In this document: piece after piece, positions 25,376 through 33,888 of the stretch | How positions within the stretch are numbered: the stretch's first letter is position 1 | Layout: each line of letters starts with the position of its first letter | DNA from: Bacteroidales bacterium | GTDB lineage: Bacteria > Bacteroidota > Bacteroidia > Bacteroidales > UBA3824 | Assembly: GCA_016286055.1 (NCBI GenBank) | Contig: JAEERW010000020.1 | Location: 1 to 44,703 of the forward strand | Reading direction: 5' to 3' | Length of the DNA: 44,703 nt | Notes under the pieces: generated by a model | What the model was told of the DNA's origin: nothing | The model's database searches: none | What the model saw: the letters and a program-made list of their open reading frames with translations, nothing else | Made by a program: the position numbers and the translations under genes

Positions 25376-26389
25376 ATGATTGAGAAACTTGCAGACTTCA
25401 TTGAGGAAGTAAAAAATTTTAAAGCAGAAACCGCTGCCAAGGCCGAAGAACTCCGTTTGAAGTTTTTGGCTAAAAAAGGCATATTAAATGAGATTTTTGC
25501 CGAATTCAAAAATGTTCCTCCCGAGCAGAAAAAAGACTTCGGACAAAAAATCAACACTCTTAAACAGTTAGTAGAACAAAAAATTCAAGAGGCTAAGGAA
25601 CGCTCTGAGGAGGATTCTTCTAAGCCTGCCGACCTCGACACTTCGTTGCCCGGTCCTAATATCGCTCTCGGTTCACACCACCCAATCACAATGGTTAAGA
25701 ACGAGATTATCGAAATTTTTGGACGCCTTGGATTTACCGTTGCCGAAGGTCAGGAAATTGAAGACGATTATCACAATTTTACCGCCCTCAACTTCCCGCC
25801 CGAGCACCCCGCACGCGATATGCAGGATACATTCTTTATAGAAACCGACCCCGACATTCTTCTCCGCACTCACACATCAGGCGGTCAGGTTAGGGTAATG
25901 GAAAAACAGCAGCCGCCTATCCGTGTGCTCGTTCCCGGACGTGTGTTCCGCAACGAGGCTGTATCGGCTCGTTCGCACTGCATTTTCCATCAGGTAGAAG
26001 GTCTTTATATAGATAAAAACGTTTCGTTCGCCGACCTTAAACAAACGCTAATGTATTTTGCCAAAGAGTTTTACGGCGAAAAAACCGAGATTCGTCTCCG
26101 TCCGTCGTACTTCCCCTTTACCGAACCGAGTGCCGAAATGGACGTTTCGTGTTCTATCTGCGGTGGCAAAGGCTGCGCAATATGCAAAGGCACAGGCTGG
26201 CTCGAAATTCTTGGCTGTGGAATGGTTCACCCCAACGTTTTGCGCAATTGCGGTATCGACCCCGAAGTATATTCGGGATTCGCATTCGGTATGGGCATAG
26301 AGCGCACAGCAATGCTCCGCTACGGCGTTACCGACATCCGTATGTTTTTTGAAAACGATATGAAATTCCTTTCACGATTCAAACATTAA
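25376..26389 (+). CDS. pheS: Phenylalanine--tRNA ligase alpha subunit
   Basis: This 337-residue class II synthetase subunit has an N-terminal coiled coil (about 1-90) for tRNA binding, then the catalytic core: HPITMVKNEIIEIFGRLGF, FRNEAVSARSHCIFHQVEG (motif 2) and GFAFGMGIERTAMLRYG (motif 3). A CxxC-x4-CxxC cluster (Cys259/262/267/270) probably binds zinc, a form seen in some bacterial PheS. It pairs with PheT, which is not in this window. It is 3 nt before tyrS. Confidence 0.96.
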   Translation: MIEKLADFIEEVKNFKAETAAKAEELRLKFLAKKGILNEIFAEFKNVPPEQKKDFGQKINTLKQLVEQKIQEAKERSEEDSSKPADLDTSLPGPNIALGSHHPITMVKNEIIEIFGRLGFTVAEGQEIEDDYHNFTALNFPPEHPARDMQDTFFIETDPDILLRTHTSGGQVRVMEKQQPPIRVLVPGRVFRNEAVSARSHCIFHQVEGLYIDKNVSFADLKQTLMYFAKEFYGEKTEIRLRPSYFPFTEPSAEMDVSCSICGGKGCAICKGTGWLEILGCGMVHPNVLRNCGIDPEVYSGFAFGMGIERTAMLRYGVTDIRMFFENDMKFLSRFKH

Positions 26390-26392
26390 AAA

Positions 26393-27694
26393 ATGAGTTT
26401 TATAGACGATTTGAAATGGCGCGGCATGATTCACGATATGATGCCGGGCACCGAAGAACAACTTGCAAAAGAGATGACAACGGCTTACGTGGGCATTGAC
26501 CCCACCGCCGATTCGCTTCATATAGGCCACTTGGTTTCGATAATGATTTTGAAACATTTCCAAATGGCAGGACACAAGCCTATCGCCCTCGTAGGAGGCG
26601 CAACAGGTATGGTGGGCGACCCCTCGGGAAAATCTGCCGAGCGTAACCTCTTAGACGAGAAAACCCTCAACCATAATAAGGCTTGCATTAAGGCACAGTT
26701 GTCGAAATTTTTGGATTTTGATTCCGACGCTATCAACGCTGCCGAACTTGTGGACAACTACGATTGGATGAAGGATTTCTCCTTTATCTCATTTATCCGC
26801 GACATCGGCAAGCACATCACCGTCAACTATATGATGGCTAAGGACAGCGTTAAAAAGCGTTTTGCATCCGACAGCCGCGAAGGTATGTCGTTTACCGAGT
26901 TCTCGTATCAATTGATGCAGGGCTACGATTTCTACTACCTTCGCAAACACAAAAACTGCAAACTTCAAATGGGTGGCGCCGATCAGTGGGGCAATATTAC
27001 CACCGGCGTAGAACTTATCCGCCGTATCGATGGTATCGAGGCAGAGGCGTTCGGTCTTACCTGTCCTCTTATCAAGAAGGCCGACGGCACTAAATTTGGC
27101 AAAACCGAGAAAGGTAATGTTTGGCTCGACCCGAAACTTACTTCGCCCTACGAGTTTTATCAGTTTTGGATCAATACATCCGACGAAGATGCCGAGCGTT
27201 ACATCAAGATTTACACCCTTTTATCTAAGGAAGAAATCGAGAGCCTGATAGAAGAACACCGCACCGACCCGGGACGTCGTCTGTTGCAGAGCGAACTTGC
27301 CAAACGTATCACCATTATGGTTCACGGCGAAAACGCTTACAACACTGCCATTGCTGCCACACAAATACTTTTTGGCAAAGGCACCAAGGAACAACTCTTG
27401 AAATTAGACGAAAAATCGTTCTTGGAGATATTCAGCGGTGTACCTCAGTTCAAAATTTTAAAAGACGAACTTTCAGCCGGCATTGGTGTTCTCGACCTTT
27501 TGGCAGAAAAATCTCAGGTATTTGCCTCCAAAGGTGAATGTCGTCGTGCCATCACCAAAGAAAACTCGTTGAGCATCAACCAAGAAAAGGTTTCCGACCC
27601 CGAAACCAAAATTGACACCACATACCTTTTAGACGAAAAATACATTCTCGTTCGCAAAGGTAAAAAGAATTGGTTTGTGCTTACAATAGCATAA
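26393..27694 (+). CDS. tyrS: Tyrosine--tRNA ligase
   Basis: This 433-residue class I synthetase has HIGH at 43-46 ([10 protein letters not shown]), the tyrosine-binding segment [10 protein letters not shown] (192-201), and the KMSKS-type loop as KFGKT (234-238), usual for bacterial TyrRS. A C-terminal S4-like RNA-binding domain (about 360-433) is present. It charges tRNA-Tyr in the cytoplasm. It is the last gene of the operon, ending just before a strong terminator. Confidence 0.96.
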   Translation: MSFIDDLKWRGMIHDMMPGTEEQLAKEMTTAYVGIDPTADSLHIGHLVSIMILKHFQMAGHKPIALVGGATGMVGDPSGKSAERNLLDEKTLNHNKACIKAQLSKFLDFDSDAINAAELVDNYDWMKDFSFISFIRDIGKHITVNYMMAKDSVKKRFASDSREGMSFTEFSYQLMQGYDFYYLRKHKNCKLQMGGADQWGNITTGVELIRRIDGIEAEAFGLTCPLIKKADGTKFGKTEKGNVWLDPKLTSPYEFYQFWINTSDEDAERYIKIYTLLSKEEIESLIEEHRTDPGRRLLQSELAKRITIMVHGENAYNTAIAATQILFGKGTKEQLLKLDEKSFLEIFSGVPQFKILKDELSAGIGVLDLLAEKSQVFASKGECRRAITKENSLSINQEKVSDPETKIDTTYLLDEKYILVRKGKKNWFVLTIA

Positions 27695-27710
27695 CACTTT
27701 GAAACACAAA

Positions 27711-27750
27711 TAAAAGCGAATGAGGAAATCATTCGCTTTTATTTTTTTTT
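27711..27750 (+). terminator. Intrinsic terminator after tyrS
   Basis: A 13-bp perfect stem (27711-27723 with 27729-27741, 5-nt loop) is followed by nine T. On the minus strand it lies at the end of the higBA module and may serve both directions. Confidence 0.88.
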
Positions 27751-28063
27751 AGCATAGTGCTAATTCGCCCAAATTGCCAAATTGCATCGTTACAGGTATT
27801 TTCATTGCTCTAAATATCCTTAAAAACGTATCGAAACTTATTCCTTTGCCGTTTTCGATTTTGGATATGCGAGATTTTTGTACTCCAATGAGTTCACCGA
27901 GTTGTTCTTGTGATAGTGATTTTGATTTGCGGGCTTCTTTTATGGTTTCACCGATACGCACAAGTTCTATTTCTTTTTCAAATTCATCGCGCTTGGGTGT
28001 GCCCTTCTTGCCGAATACTTGTTCGTTTAGTTCTTCGAGCGTTGTAATTTTCATGTTTTCCAT
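27749..28063 (-). CDS. higA: HigA-type XRE helix-turn-helix antitoxin
   Basis: This 104-residue protein has a Cro/C1-type HTH (KSLSQEQLGELIGVQKSRISKIENG, about residues 48-72). It would bind its own promoter and neutralise the toxin. The start at 28063 has a strong Shine-Dalgarno, GGAGGAGTAAG, made from the last codons and stop of the toxin gene, so the two are translationally coupled. Met4 is an alternative start. Toxin-first gene order matches higBA modules. Confidence 0.9.
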   Translation of the reverse strand: MENMKITTLEELNEQVFGKKGTPKRDEFEKEIELVRIGETIKEARKSKSLSQEQLGELIGVQKSRISKIENGKGISFDTFLRIFRAMKIPVTMQFGNLGELALC

Positions 28064-28064
28064 C

Positions 28065-28418
28065 TTACTCCTCCTTGTTGTAGTATTGTGCTAAATATTT
28101 CTTTCTAATTTCTTCCGCTTTTTCAATTTGTTGTTTAGGGGTTTTGTTAGTTTTCTTTACAAAACCGTGTGTGGCCAATATTAATCTTTTTTTGTTAGGA
28201 TCCCAAAAGGCGAGCAATCTATAACAAATGCCGTTGTATAATGTCCTGAACTCCCATATCTCGCCGTCTAATTTTTTAAGTAATTCGTTGTCCATTACAT
28301 ACTGCGCCTTGTTGATGTTATACGCAATTTTTTCGCGGACTTTCGTTTCCTGTTCGTTGACAAATGCAGTAGCCTCGGGTAGCAACGCAACAGTGAAGTA
28401 TGGTTCTTTGAGTTTCAT
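28065..28418 (-). CDS. higB: HigB/Gp49-like (RelE superfamily) toxin
   Basis: The protein has 117 residues from the ATG at 28418 (MKLKEPYF). The in-frame ATG at 28457 lies in the operator palindrome and is rejected. The core GEIWEFRTLYNGICYRLLAFWDPNKKRLILATHGFVKKTNKTP is typical of the phage Gp49-like/HigB toxins that cleave mRNA on the ribosome. A FVKKTNKTPxxEIxxA-like tail is present. It lies 1 nt upstream of the antitoxin start. Confidence 0.9.
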   Translation of the reverse strand: MKLKEPYFTVALLPEATAFVNEQETKVREKIAYNINKAQYVMDNELLKKLDGEIWEFRTLYNGICYRLLAFWDPNKKRLILATHGFVKKTNKTPKQQIEKAEEIRKKYLAQYYNKEE

Positions 28419-28436
28419 TCTATTATTGTTTATGTG

Positions 28437-28444
28437 CAAAATTA
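28437..28444 (-). promoter_or_regulatory. Promoter of higBA
   Basis: The minus strand reads TAATTTTG (TAnnTTTG), about 20 bp upstream of the toxin ATG at 28418. It overlaps the palindromic operator by 2 bp. Confidence 0.6.
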
Positions 28445-28476
28445 TAAAAAGTTTCAAAAAATGGAAACTTTTTATA
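28443..28476. promoter_or_regulatory. Palindromic operator of higBA
   Basis: Perfect 13-bp inverted arms TATAAAAAGTTTC and GAAACTTTTTATA are separated by 8 bp. The element lies over the higBA promoter core, as expected for HigA autorepression. Confidence 0.75.
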
Positions 28477-28537
28477 AGATTTTTTTACCAACCGTCATTT
28501 GTTATTTTATTTATATTGCGGTTTCCGTTATTATTCA

Positions 28538-28545
28538 TAACTTTG
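28538..28545 (+). promoter_or_regulatory. Promoter of rnhB
   Basis: TAACTTTG (-7) with TTG at 28516-28518, 19 nt upstream. The ATG is at 28568. Confidence 0.65.
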
Positions 28546-28567
28546 CTTTTGTAGAAAAAATAGAATT

Positions 28568-29155
28568 ATGCAAGCGTTTTATCAAAACAACTACCCCGAG
28601 GCGGGATGCGATGAGGCGGGACGTGGATGTCTTGCTGGTCCTGTGTTTGCCGCTGCGGTGGTGTTTCCAAGTGGTTACTTTAATCCTAACATCAACGATA
28701 GCAAACAATTATCCGAAAAAAAACGCCTACTGCTGCGTGATGAGATTATACGTGATGCCGCCACCTATTGTGTTGCCTCGTGCGACAATCAAGAGATAGA
28801 CCGCATCAATATTCTTAATGCCTCTATCCGTGCTATGCACCGCGCTTTGGACGGTTTGAACGTTACACCTGCATTCATTATCGTAGACGGTAATAAATTT
28901 AAACCGTATAAGACAATTCCTTATAAAACAGTAGTTAAAGGCGACTCACTTTATCTATCGATTGCAGCCGCCTCTATCCTTGCTAAAACCTACCGCGACG
29001 AATGGATAACCCGCGCCGCCGAGCAATATCCCGAATACAATTGGGCTAAGAACAAGGCTTATCCCACCAGAGACCATATAGAGGCTATCCAAAAATACGG
29101 CGTTACACCGCTCCATAGAATGACCTACGAACCGTGTATGCCGAAGTTGCTGTAA
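28568..29155 (+). CDS. rnhB: Ribonuclease HII
   Basis: This 195-residue enzyme has the catalytic acid set: Asp15 and Glu16 in GCDEAGRG, Asp107 in IIVDGNKF and Asp126 in KGDSLYLSIAAASILAK. It cuts RNA in RNA-DNA hybrids, including single ribonucleotides, for excision repair and primer removal. The length matches the family. It is a single gene with its own promoter. Confidence 0.96.
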   Translation: MQAFYQNNYPEAGCDEAGRGCLAGPVFAAAVVFPSGYFNPNINDSKQLSEKKRLLLRDEIIRDAATYCVASCDNQEIDRINILNASIRAMHRALDGLNVTPAFIIVDGNKFKPYKTIPYKTVVKGDSLYLSIAAASILAKTYRDEWITRAAEQYPEYNWAKNKAYPTRDHIEAIQKYGVTPLHRMTYEPCMPKLL

Positions 29156-29183
29156 AATAAGTTGTGGTAAAAAATAGAAATTA

Positions 29184-29954
29184 TTAGTCTTTGTAATATT
29201 CGTTGTCCCACACTGGCTTGGCGTTGTTTCTGCCGCCAAACGATATGTTTAATCCGCTTGAAATACTAAATGTGTCGTATGTAAGGTTTGTTGACCCAAT
29301 GTTCCATGAGTTAACACTGCCGATTTTTGAAAACTGTGCTTTGAAACACCATTTGAAGTGTTCTGAACCTACACGAAAAATGAACTGAGGTTCTATTAAA
29401 AGGTTTTTCTCTGTGTAATTTTCATTGAAGGTTAGTTGTTCGCTGCCTTGTTGGTCGTACTTATATTCGTTATAGTTTATGTCGGGTATGTACGAACCTA
29501 CCTTAATACCTAATCCTAAATCAACATGAGGCCATTTCCAGCCTATATTAATTTGTCCGAATGGTACTGCGAAATTGCCGTCGTATTTATACTTGGAACT
29601 AATTGAAGAATTATCTTCAATGTCAGACTCACCATTGACATATCCAGCATTATAACCTAAATATCCTTCTAATACTCCATGATTGCCAATTGTTTTGTAT
29701 GCTCCTCCTGCCACTTGACCGCAGAACATGTGATCAGATATGTTAAAATGCGCTTGTCCTGCCAAACAATTGGTTAAGCCGTAAGTGTAAGTGCCATTGA
29801 GGGCCATATCAGAGTTTGATACGCTTCCTGCTACGTCGATTCTTGTATCGCCTGCGTGGTCGATAAGTGGAATGTCCACTGCCTGCGGGTGGTAAATGCT
29901 GCACGAAGATAAGGTGACAGCTACCAATGTGATGATTAGGTGTCTTTTTGCCAT
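29184..29954 (-). CDS. Outer-membrane lipoprotein, beta-barrel-like, unknown function
   Basis: This 256-residue protein has a lipoprotein signal (LVAVTLSSC, Cys about residue 18). The mature part has alternating hydrophobic strands and Gly/aromatic residues (GTYTYGLTNCLAGQAHF, FGQINIGWKWPHVDLGLGIKVG, FSISSGLNISFGG), suggesting a small beta-barrel or beta-sandwich of the outer membrane. No named family is recognised. It is a single gene next to another barrel protein on the same strand. Confidence 0.75.
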   Translation of the reverse strand: MAKRHLIITLVAVTLSSCSIYHPQAVDIPLIDHAGDTRIDVAGSVSNSDMALNGTYTYGLTNCLAGQAHFNISDHMFCGQVAGGAYKTIGNHGVLEGYLGYNAGYVNGESDIEDNSSISSKYKYDGNFAVPFGQINIGWKWPHVDLGLGIKVGSYIPDINYNEYKYDQQGSEQLTFNENYTEKNLLIEPQFIFRVGSEHFKWCFKAQFSKIGSVNSWNIGSTNLTYDTFSISSGLNISFGGRNNAKPVWDNEYYKD

Positions 29955-30014
29955 AATAATTATGTTTTAATTGCTTAATTATGACACACAAAACTCTCTT
30001 TACCCTAAATAAAG

Positions 30015-30049
30015 AAAAGGCGCAAAACAAAAATTGTTTTACGCCTTTT
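30015..30049 (-). terminator. Likely terminator of the 206-aa barrel gene
   Basis: A stem of 8 + 5 bp with one mismatch (AAAAGGCG-AAAAC / GTTTT-CGCCTTTT) lies 22 bp after the stop at 30071. It has a T-rich but interrupted tail on the minus strand. Confidence 0.65.
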
Positions 30050-30070
30050 TATGAAAGAATGACTATGAAT

Positions 30071-30691
30071 TTAGAATGTGTATACTACGCTGAATGTGAG
30101 CGAAGTAAGCGAAAGGTTGCAGTTCATTTTATTTGTGATGTCTTTTTCTTTTTCATTGTCTGCATCCTTGGTTATATCGTGTGTGAAGGAGATATTACCG
30201 AACTGAACACCTGCGCTCCAATTGGGAGTGAACTTGTAGTTGAGTACAGGAATAATTGCTACACCTAATCTTGAATCCTTCGAGAGGTCATGGTCGTTGT
30301 TTTTATATTTGCCAAAACCTAAGAGAGCCTCAGCCTTTGCACCAAAACTAATTTTTTCGGTTGATACAAAGTCGAAACGGAAATAGGGATTGATATAGAA
30401 CATATTACCAGCATCCCAAATTTTCTTGTCGTTGGCATTTTTTTCTTTGTAGTGGTTGATGCTGAGGTCGGCGCCGAATGCCATGTTGTCGGAAAAATAG
30501 TAACCTATTTCAGCACCGATTGCAAAACTATTTTCAGTGTTTTTGTCATTGCTAGGCAAAACTTCATGTTCAATTTTGCCACTTTCGCTGCTCATAGAAA
30601 CGTTGCCAGAAAGGTAGAGCTGAGCGTTAGCTGTTGTTGCTGCAGCAGATATAATAGCGGCAGCGATGATAGTTTTTAGTACTTTTTTCAT
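30071..30691 (-). CDS. Outer-membrane beta-barrel protein
   Basis: The protein has 206 residues with a signal peptide (MKKVLKTIIAAAIISAAATTANAQ). Repeated amphipathic strands fit an OmpA-like/OmpW-like eight-strand barrel (FAIGAEIGYYFSDNMAFGADLSI, SFGAKAEALLGFG, WSAGVQFGNISF). The final residue is Phe (VVYTF), the BAM recognition signal. Function beyond the barrel fold is unknown. Confidence 0.85.
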   Translation of the reverse strand: MKKVLKTIIAAAIISAAATTANAQLYLSGNVSMSSESGKIEHEVLPSNDKNTENSFAIGAEIGYYFSDNMAFGADLSINHYKEKNANDKKIWDAGNMFYINPYFRFDFVSTEKISFGAKAEALLGFGKYKNNDHDLSKDSRLGVAIIPVLNYKFTPNWSAGVQFGNISFTHDITKDADNEKEKDITNKMNCNLSLTSLTFSVVYTF

Positions 30692-30726
30692 TGTTGTATT
30701 ATTTTAATGTTTGTTTTTTTGCAATG

Positions 30727-30734
30727 CAAATGTA
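30727..30734 (-). promoter_or_regulatory. Promoter of the 206-aa barrel gene
   Basis: The minus strand reads TACATTTG (TAnnTTTG), about 36 bp upstream of the ATG at 30691. Confidence 0.55.
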
Positions 30735-30780
30735 GAATTATAATAACTGCAGTGCGTTTCCAAAAGATTAATAAAAAGTA

Positions 30781-30823
30781 AAAAAAAACAACCGTCTGCG
30801 GAATCACTTTCACAGACGGTTGT
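30781..30823 (-). terminator. Intrinsic terminator of nadB
   Basis: An 11-bp perfect stem (30788-30798 with 30813-30823) is followed on the minus strand by seven or more T. It lies about 22 bp after the nadB stop. Confidence 0.9.
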
Positions 30824-30845
30824 AGCATTATTCTCTATCTATTGT

Positions 30846-32411
30846 CTATTTCTTTTTTGGTGTATCGATATTATAGTGTAATCCAATGCTTTCTCTTCTG
30901 CGGCGAGCCATTTTGATTACGAGCCAAGCCGTGTTGATGGCGTTGCGCAGTTCGCATAGCGGCACGGTGATTTTTGAACGTTTGTAGAGTTCCTCGGTTT
31001 CGTTGTAGAGTATGTACAGACGGTCGAGAGCGCGTTTCATACGAAGGTTTGAACGTACAATGCCCACATAATAGGTCATAATCTGCTGCAACTCTTTAAA
31101 CGACTGTGTAATAAGGATGTTCTCCTCGTTGTTTACAGTGCCTTCGTCGTTCCATTCGGGAATATCCTCGCGGATGGTGAGCTTATCTAAATAGTCTTTT
31201 GAATCCATTGCAGAGCGGTGTGCGAAAACGAGCGCCTCCAAAAGTGAGTTAGAAGCAAGACGGTTGGCACCGTGCAGACCCGTGCAAGAAGTTTCGCCGC
31301 CAGCGTAGAGGTGCTTGATTGTGGTGCGTCCCACTGTGTCAACACGGATGCCTCCGCAGAGATAGTGTGCAGCAGGTACTACGGGTATGGGTTCTTTGGT
31401 GATGTCGATGCCTATGGAGAGGCATTTTTCGTAGATATTGGGGAAATGCTTTTTAAGTTCCTCGTGGTCGGTGACAGTGGCGTCGAGATATACAAATTCG
31501 TCGCCGCGTACCTTCATTTCGTTGTCGATGGCACGAGCCACAATGTCGCGTGGTGCAAGGCAGCCTCGCTCGTCGTATTTTTCCATAAAGGTTTTGCCGT
31601 CTTTGGTTTTGAGTATTGCTCCGAAACCGCGCATTGCCTCGGTGATAAGGAAAGATGGACGTTCGCCCGGATGGTAGAGCGATGTGGGGTGGAATTGCAC
31701 AAACTCCATATTGTCGATAACGCCCTTAGCGCGGTACACCATAGCAATGCCGTCGCCGGTGGCAATAGGCGGGTTGGTGGTAACTTGGTAGATGTTGCCG
31801 ATGCCGCCTGTGGCGAGATATGTGATTTTGGAGAGAATTTTTTCAACCTTGCCTGTGGTGGTGTTGAGCGCATAAACTCCGTAGCACTCGATATTGTCGT
31901 CGTAGCGTGTAACTGTTTGACCAAGATAGTGCTGGGTGATGAGCTCCACAGCGTAGAAATGGTCCACCATTGTGATATTCTTGTTCTTTTTGGCGGCTTC
32001 CACGAGTGCGCGTTCCACCTCGAAACCAGTGTTGTCTTTGTGGTGAAGTATACGGAAGTCGCTGTGTCCGCCCTCTTTGTGCAGGTCGAACGAGCCGTCG
32101 GGACGTTTGTCGAAGTCGATACCCCATTCCACCAATTCTTTAATACGGTCAGGAGCCTCTTCCACAACGATTTTTACCACGTTTTCTTTTGAGAGAAAGT
32201 CGCCTGCCACCATTGTGTCGTGTATGTGTTTTTCAAAACTGTCGGTGCTGTCGGTAACTGCCGCAATTCCACCTTGTGCGTAATTGGTGTTGGCGTCGGT
32301 TACGGATGCTTTGGTAACTATCAGCACTTTGCCATACTGTGCGGCTCTGAGTGCGAAACATAGTCCCGCTACTCCGCTGCCTACTACGAGGAAGTCTGTT
32401 GTCCTATCCAT
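30846..32411 (-). CDS. nadB: L-aspartate oxidase
   Basis: This 521-residue FAD enzyme of the succinate dehydrogenase/fumarate reductase flavoprotein family has an N-terminal FAD motif (VVGSGVAGLCFALRAAQYG), TNYAQGGIAAV, HKEGGHSDFRILHHKDNTG, the active-site region QFHPTSLY and RGFGAILKTKDG. It ends with GGETSCTGLHGANRLASNSLLEALV and a helical C-terminal domain. It oxidises L-aspartate to iminoaspartate for NAD synthesis. The usual partners nadA and nadC are not in the window. It follows the Wzi-like gene by 40 bp on the same strand. Confidence 0.95.
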   Translation of the reverse strand: MDRTTDFLVVGSGVAGLCFALRAAQYGKVLIVTKASVTDANTNYAQGGIAAVTDSTDSFEKHIHDTMVAGDFLSKENVVKIVVEEAPDRIKELVEWGIDFDKRPDGSFDLHKEGGHSDFRILHHKDNTGFEVERALVEAAKKNKNITMVDHFYAVELITQHYLGQTVTRYDDNIECYGVYALNTTTGKVEKILSKITYLATGGIGNIYQVTTNPPIATGDGIAMVYRAKGVIDNMEFVQFHPTSLYHPGERPSFLITEAMRGFGAILKTKDGKTFMEKYDERGCLAPRDIVARAIDNEMKVRGDEFVYLDATVTDHEELKKHFPNIYEKCLSIGIDITKEPIPVVPAAHYLCGGIRVDTVGRTTIKHLYAGGETSCTGLHGANRLASNSLLEALVFAHRSAMDSKDYLDKLTIREDIPEWNDEGTVNNEENILITQSFKELQQIMTYYVGIVRSNLRMKRALDRLYILYNETEELYKRSKITVPLCELRNAINTAWLVIKMARRRRESIGLHYNIDTPKKK

Positions 32412-32451
32412 AAACTAATACTTTAATTATATTTGTATAAAATGTTTATTG

Positions 32452-33888
32452 TCAATAAAATCTCGTAAGGTCGAAATTTTTAATTCCTATTAAAAAATAG
32501 GCGTTTTTTTCGCCTTGGTTTCTGAGTCCAAAGGTAACAAAAGGTTTCAAAATATATCCTTCTGTATCAAAATTTAATTTCATATTGTATTCTGCTGTTA
32601 GGTTTAAGTCGGTAATCGTTAGTGGTTTGCCTTGCAGCATCGCCTGTCCGTAATCGTCGCTGCGTCGGGTGTAGGGTACTAATATGTTGCTTCCGTACGA
32701 TATAGTGTCGGTGTCGATTCCTGTTTTAACGATGTCGGCGGTGAGGTCTATCTTGAATAAATCGTTTTTGGTTTTGTAGCCCAGATTTATCAGTCCCTCT
32801 TTGAGATTTGCTCCGTATGGATGAGCCAACGGTTGCGAACACATTGAGTGTGAGCGGATGGCGTTGTCGTGTGAATACATAAATGGCCTAATGTAGTTGG
32901 CTTCGGCAATATATTGCAGACGGTTGAAAACTATGCCACGTGCACCAGCCTGAACTGCAAATTTTTTAGCCCACCAATCGTTGCCACTTTTTAGGAATGT
33001 TGAGTTGTATTCGTCTAACATAACTTGACCATAGAGAATGTTGTTTTTGTAATAGCGAATCTTGCCAAAAAAGCCTAATAATATATTGTCTGGTGAACCT
33101 ATTGCATATTCTACAGGGCGGAAAAATATCACAGGGTTGAGGTAATGAAGGTCGATAAATTGGCTGTTGTCTAAAGAATCTCGACGCACAATGTTTACCG
33201 CCTCAAATCCTCCTATGTTAAGATAGTTGGTGATGTTCCAGCTAATGGTGTGATATACAAGGTATTTGGTACGAGCGTGTCCAGCTTCGGTATCAAGGCT
33301 TTTGGCTGTGTTTGCCGAAAAAATGTATCTGAATCCGCCTTCGCCAGCGATAATGTCGAAATAGTACATTCCGCTGTTGTTTCTGCCCAAAAGCAATGAG
33401 CGGTAGCCATCGCCCACAGCCTTGTGACCCTTTCCTACCGAAATTTTCAGGTAGTCGGCTATGTGGTAGGTGATGTTGAAATCGTGATATAGCGAAAAAT
33501 ATGTGTCGCCTTTCTTTTTGAATCCTCCCCCTGCTGGAATATAGTTGAAACTGTCGGCAAGTGCTGCAAAATAGTCGCAATATCGTGATATGCCTCCGTA
33601 GATTTTGTAGCTGAATGTTAATTTGGGTATTTTGGCTTTGATTTCCACACCGCCGTTGGCAGAATAAATTGCATGTTTGGACTTGTCGCCTACGCCTGCC
33701 GCAAGATTTATTAGCGGATAGATGTCAACATGATAGCTGTTAGTGTTTATGTTGGTGATAGTGTCGTAGTAAGGATATAGAGCTGAGTGAAATGATTTTT
33801 GGTTGAGCAAGTCGTACCTGTAGCCCTCCTGTGCATAGAGAAGTGCCGCTGACCATACCAAGAACAATATCGTAAGGAATCTTTTCAT
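32452..33888 (-). CDS. Wzi-like capsule-assembly outer-membrane protein
   Basis: The protein has 478 residues with a signal peptide (MKRFLTILFLVWSAALLYAQ). The mature part is a long run of beta-strands with frequent Tyr/Phe. GHKAVGDGYRSLLLGRNNSG and NPVIFFRPVEYAIGSPDN resemble the lectin-like barrel of Wzi/capsule-assembly proteins. Its start overlaps the end of the WecA-like gene by 4 bp, supporting a role in surface polysaccharide display. Assignment is by fold pattern and context, not close identity. Confidence 0.7.
   Translation of the reverse strand: MKRFLTILFLVWSAALLYAQEGYRYDLLNQKSFHSALYPYYDTITNINTNSYHVDIYPLINLAAGVGDKSKHAIYSANGGVEIKAKIPKLTFSYKIYGGISRYCDYFAALADSFNYIPAGGGFKKKGDTYFSLYHDFNITYHIADYLKISVGKGHKAVGDGYRSLLLGRNNSGMYYFDIIAGEGGFRYIFSANTAKSLDTEAGHARTKYLVYHTISWNITNYLNIGGFEAVNIVRRDSLDNSQFIDLHYLNPVIFFRPVEYAIGSPDNILLGFFGKIRYYKNNILYGQVMLDEYNSTFLKSGNDWWAKKFAVQAGARGIVFNRLQYIAEANYIRPFMYSHDNAIRSHSMCSQPLAHPYGANLKEGLINLGYKTKNDLFKIDLTADIVKTGIDTDTISYGSNILVPYTRRSDDYGQAMLQGKPLTITDLNLTAEYNMKLNFDTEGYILKPFVTFGLRNQGEKNAYFLIGIKNFDLTRFY

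Noticed and set aside
30015-30049. Small RNA gene
   Set aside because: The hairpin is better explained as a terminator for the minus-strand barrel gene; there is no promoter beside it.
31272-32192. 306-codon plus-strand open frame inside nadB
   Set aside because: It is antisense to a clearly conserved enzyme, with Cys/His/Val-rich composition typical of a shadow frame.
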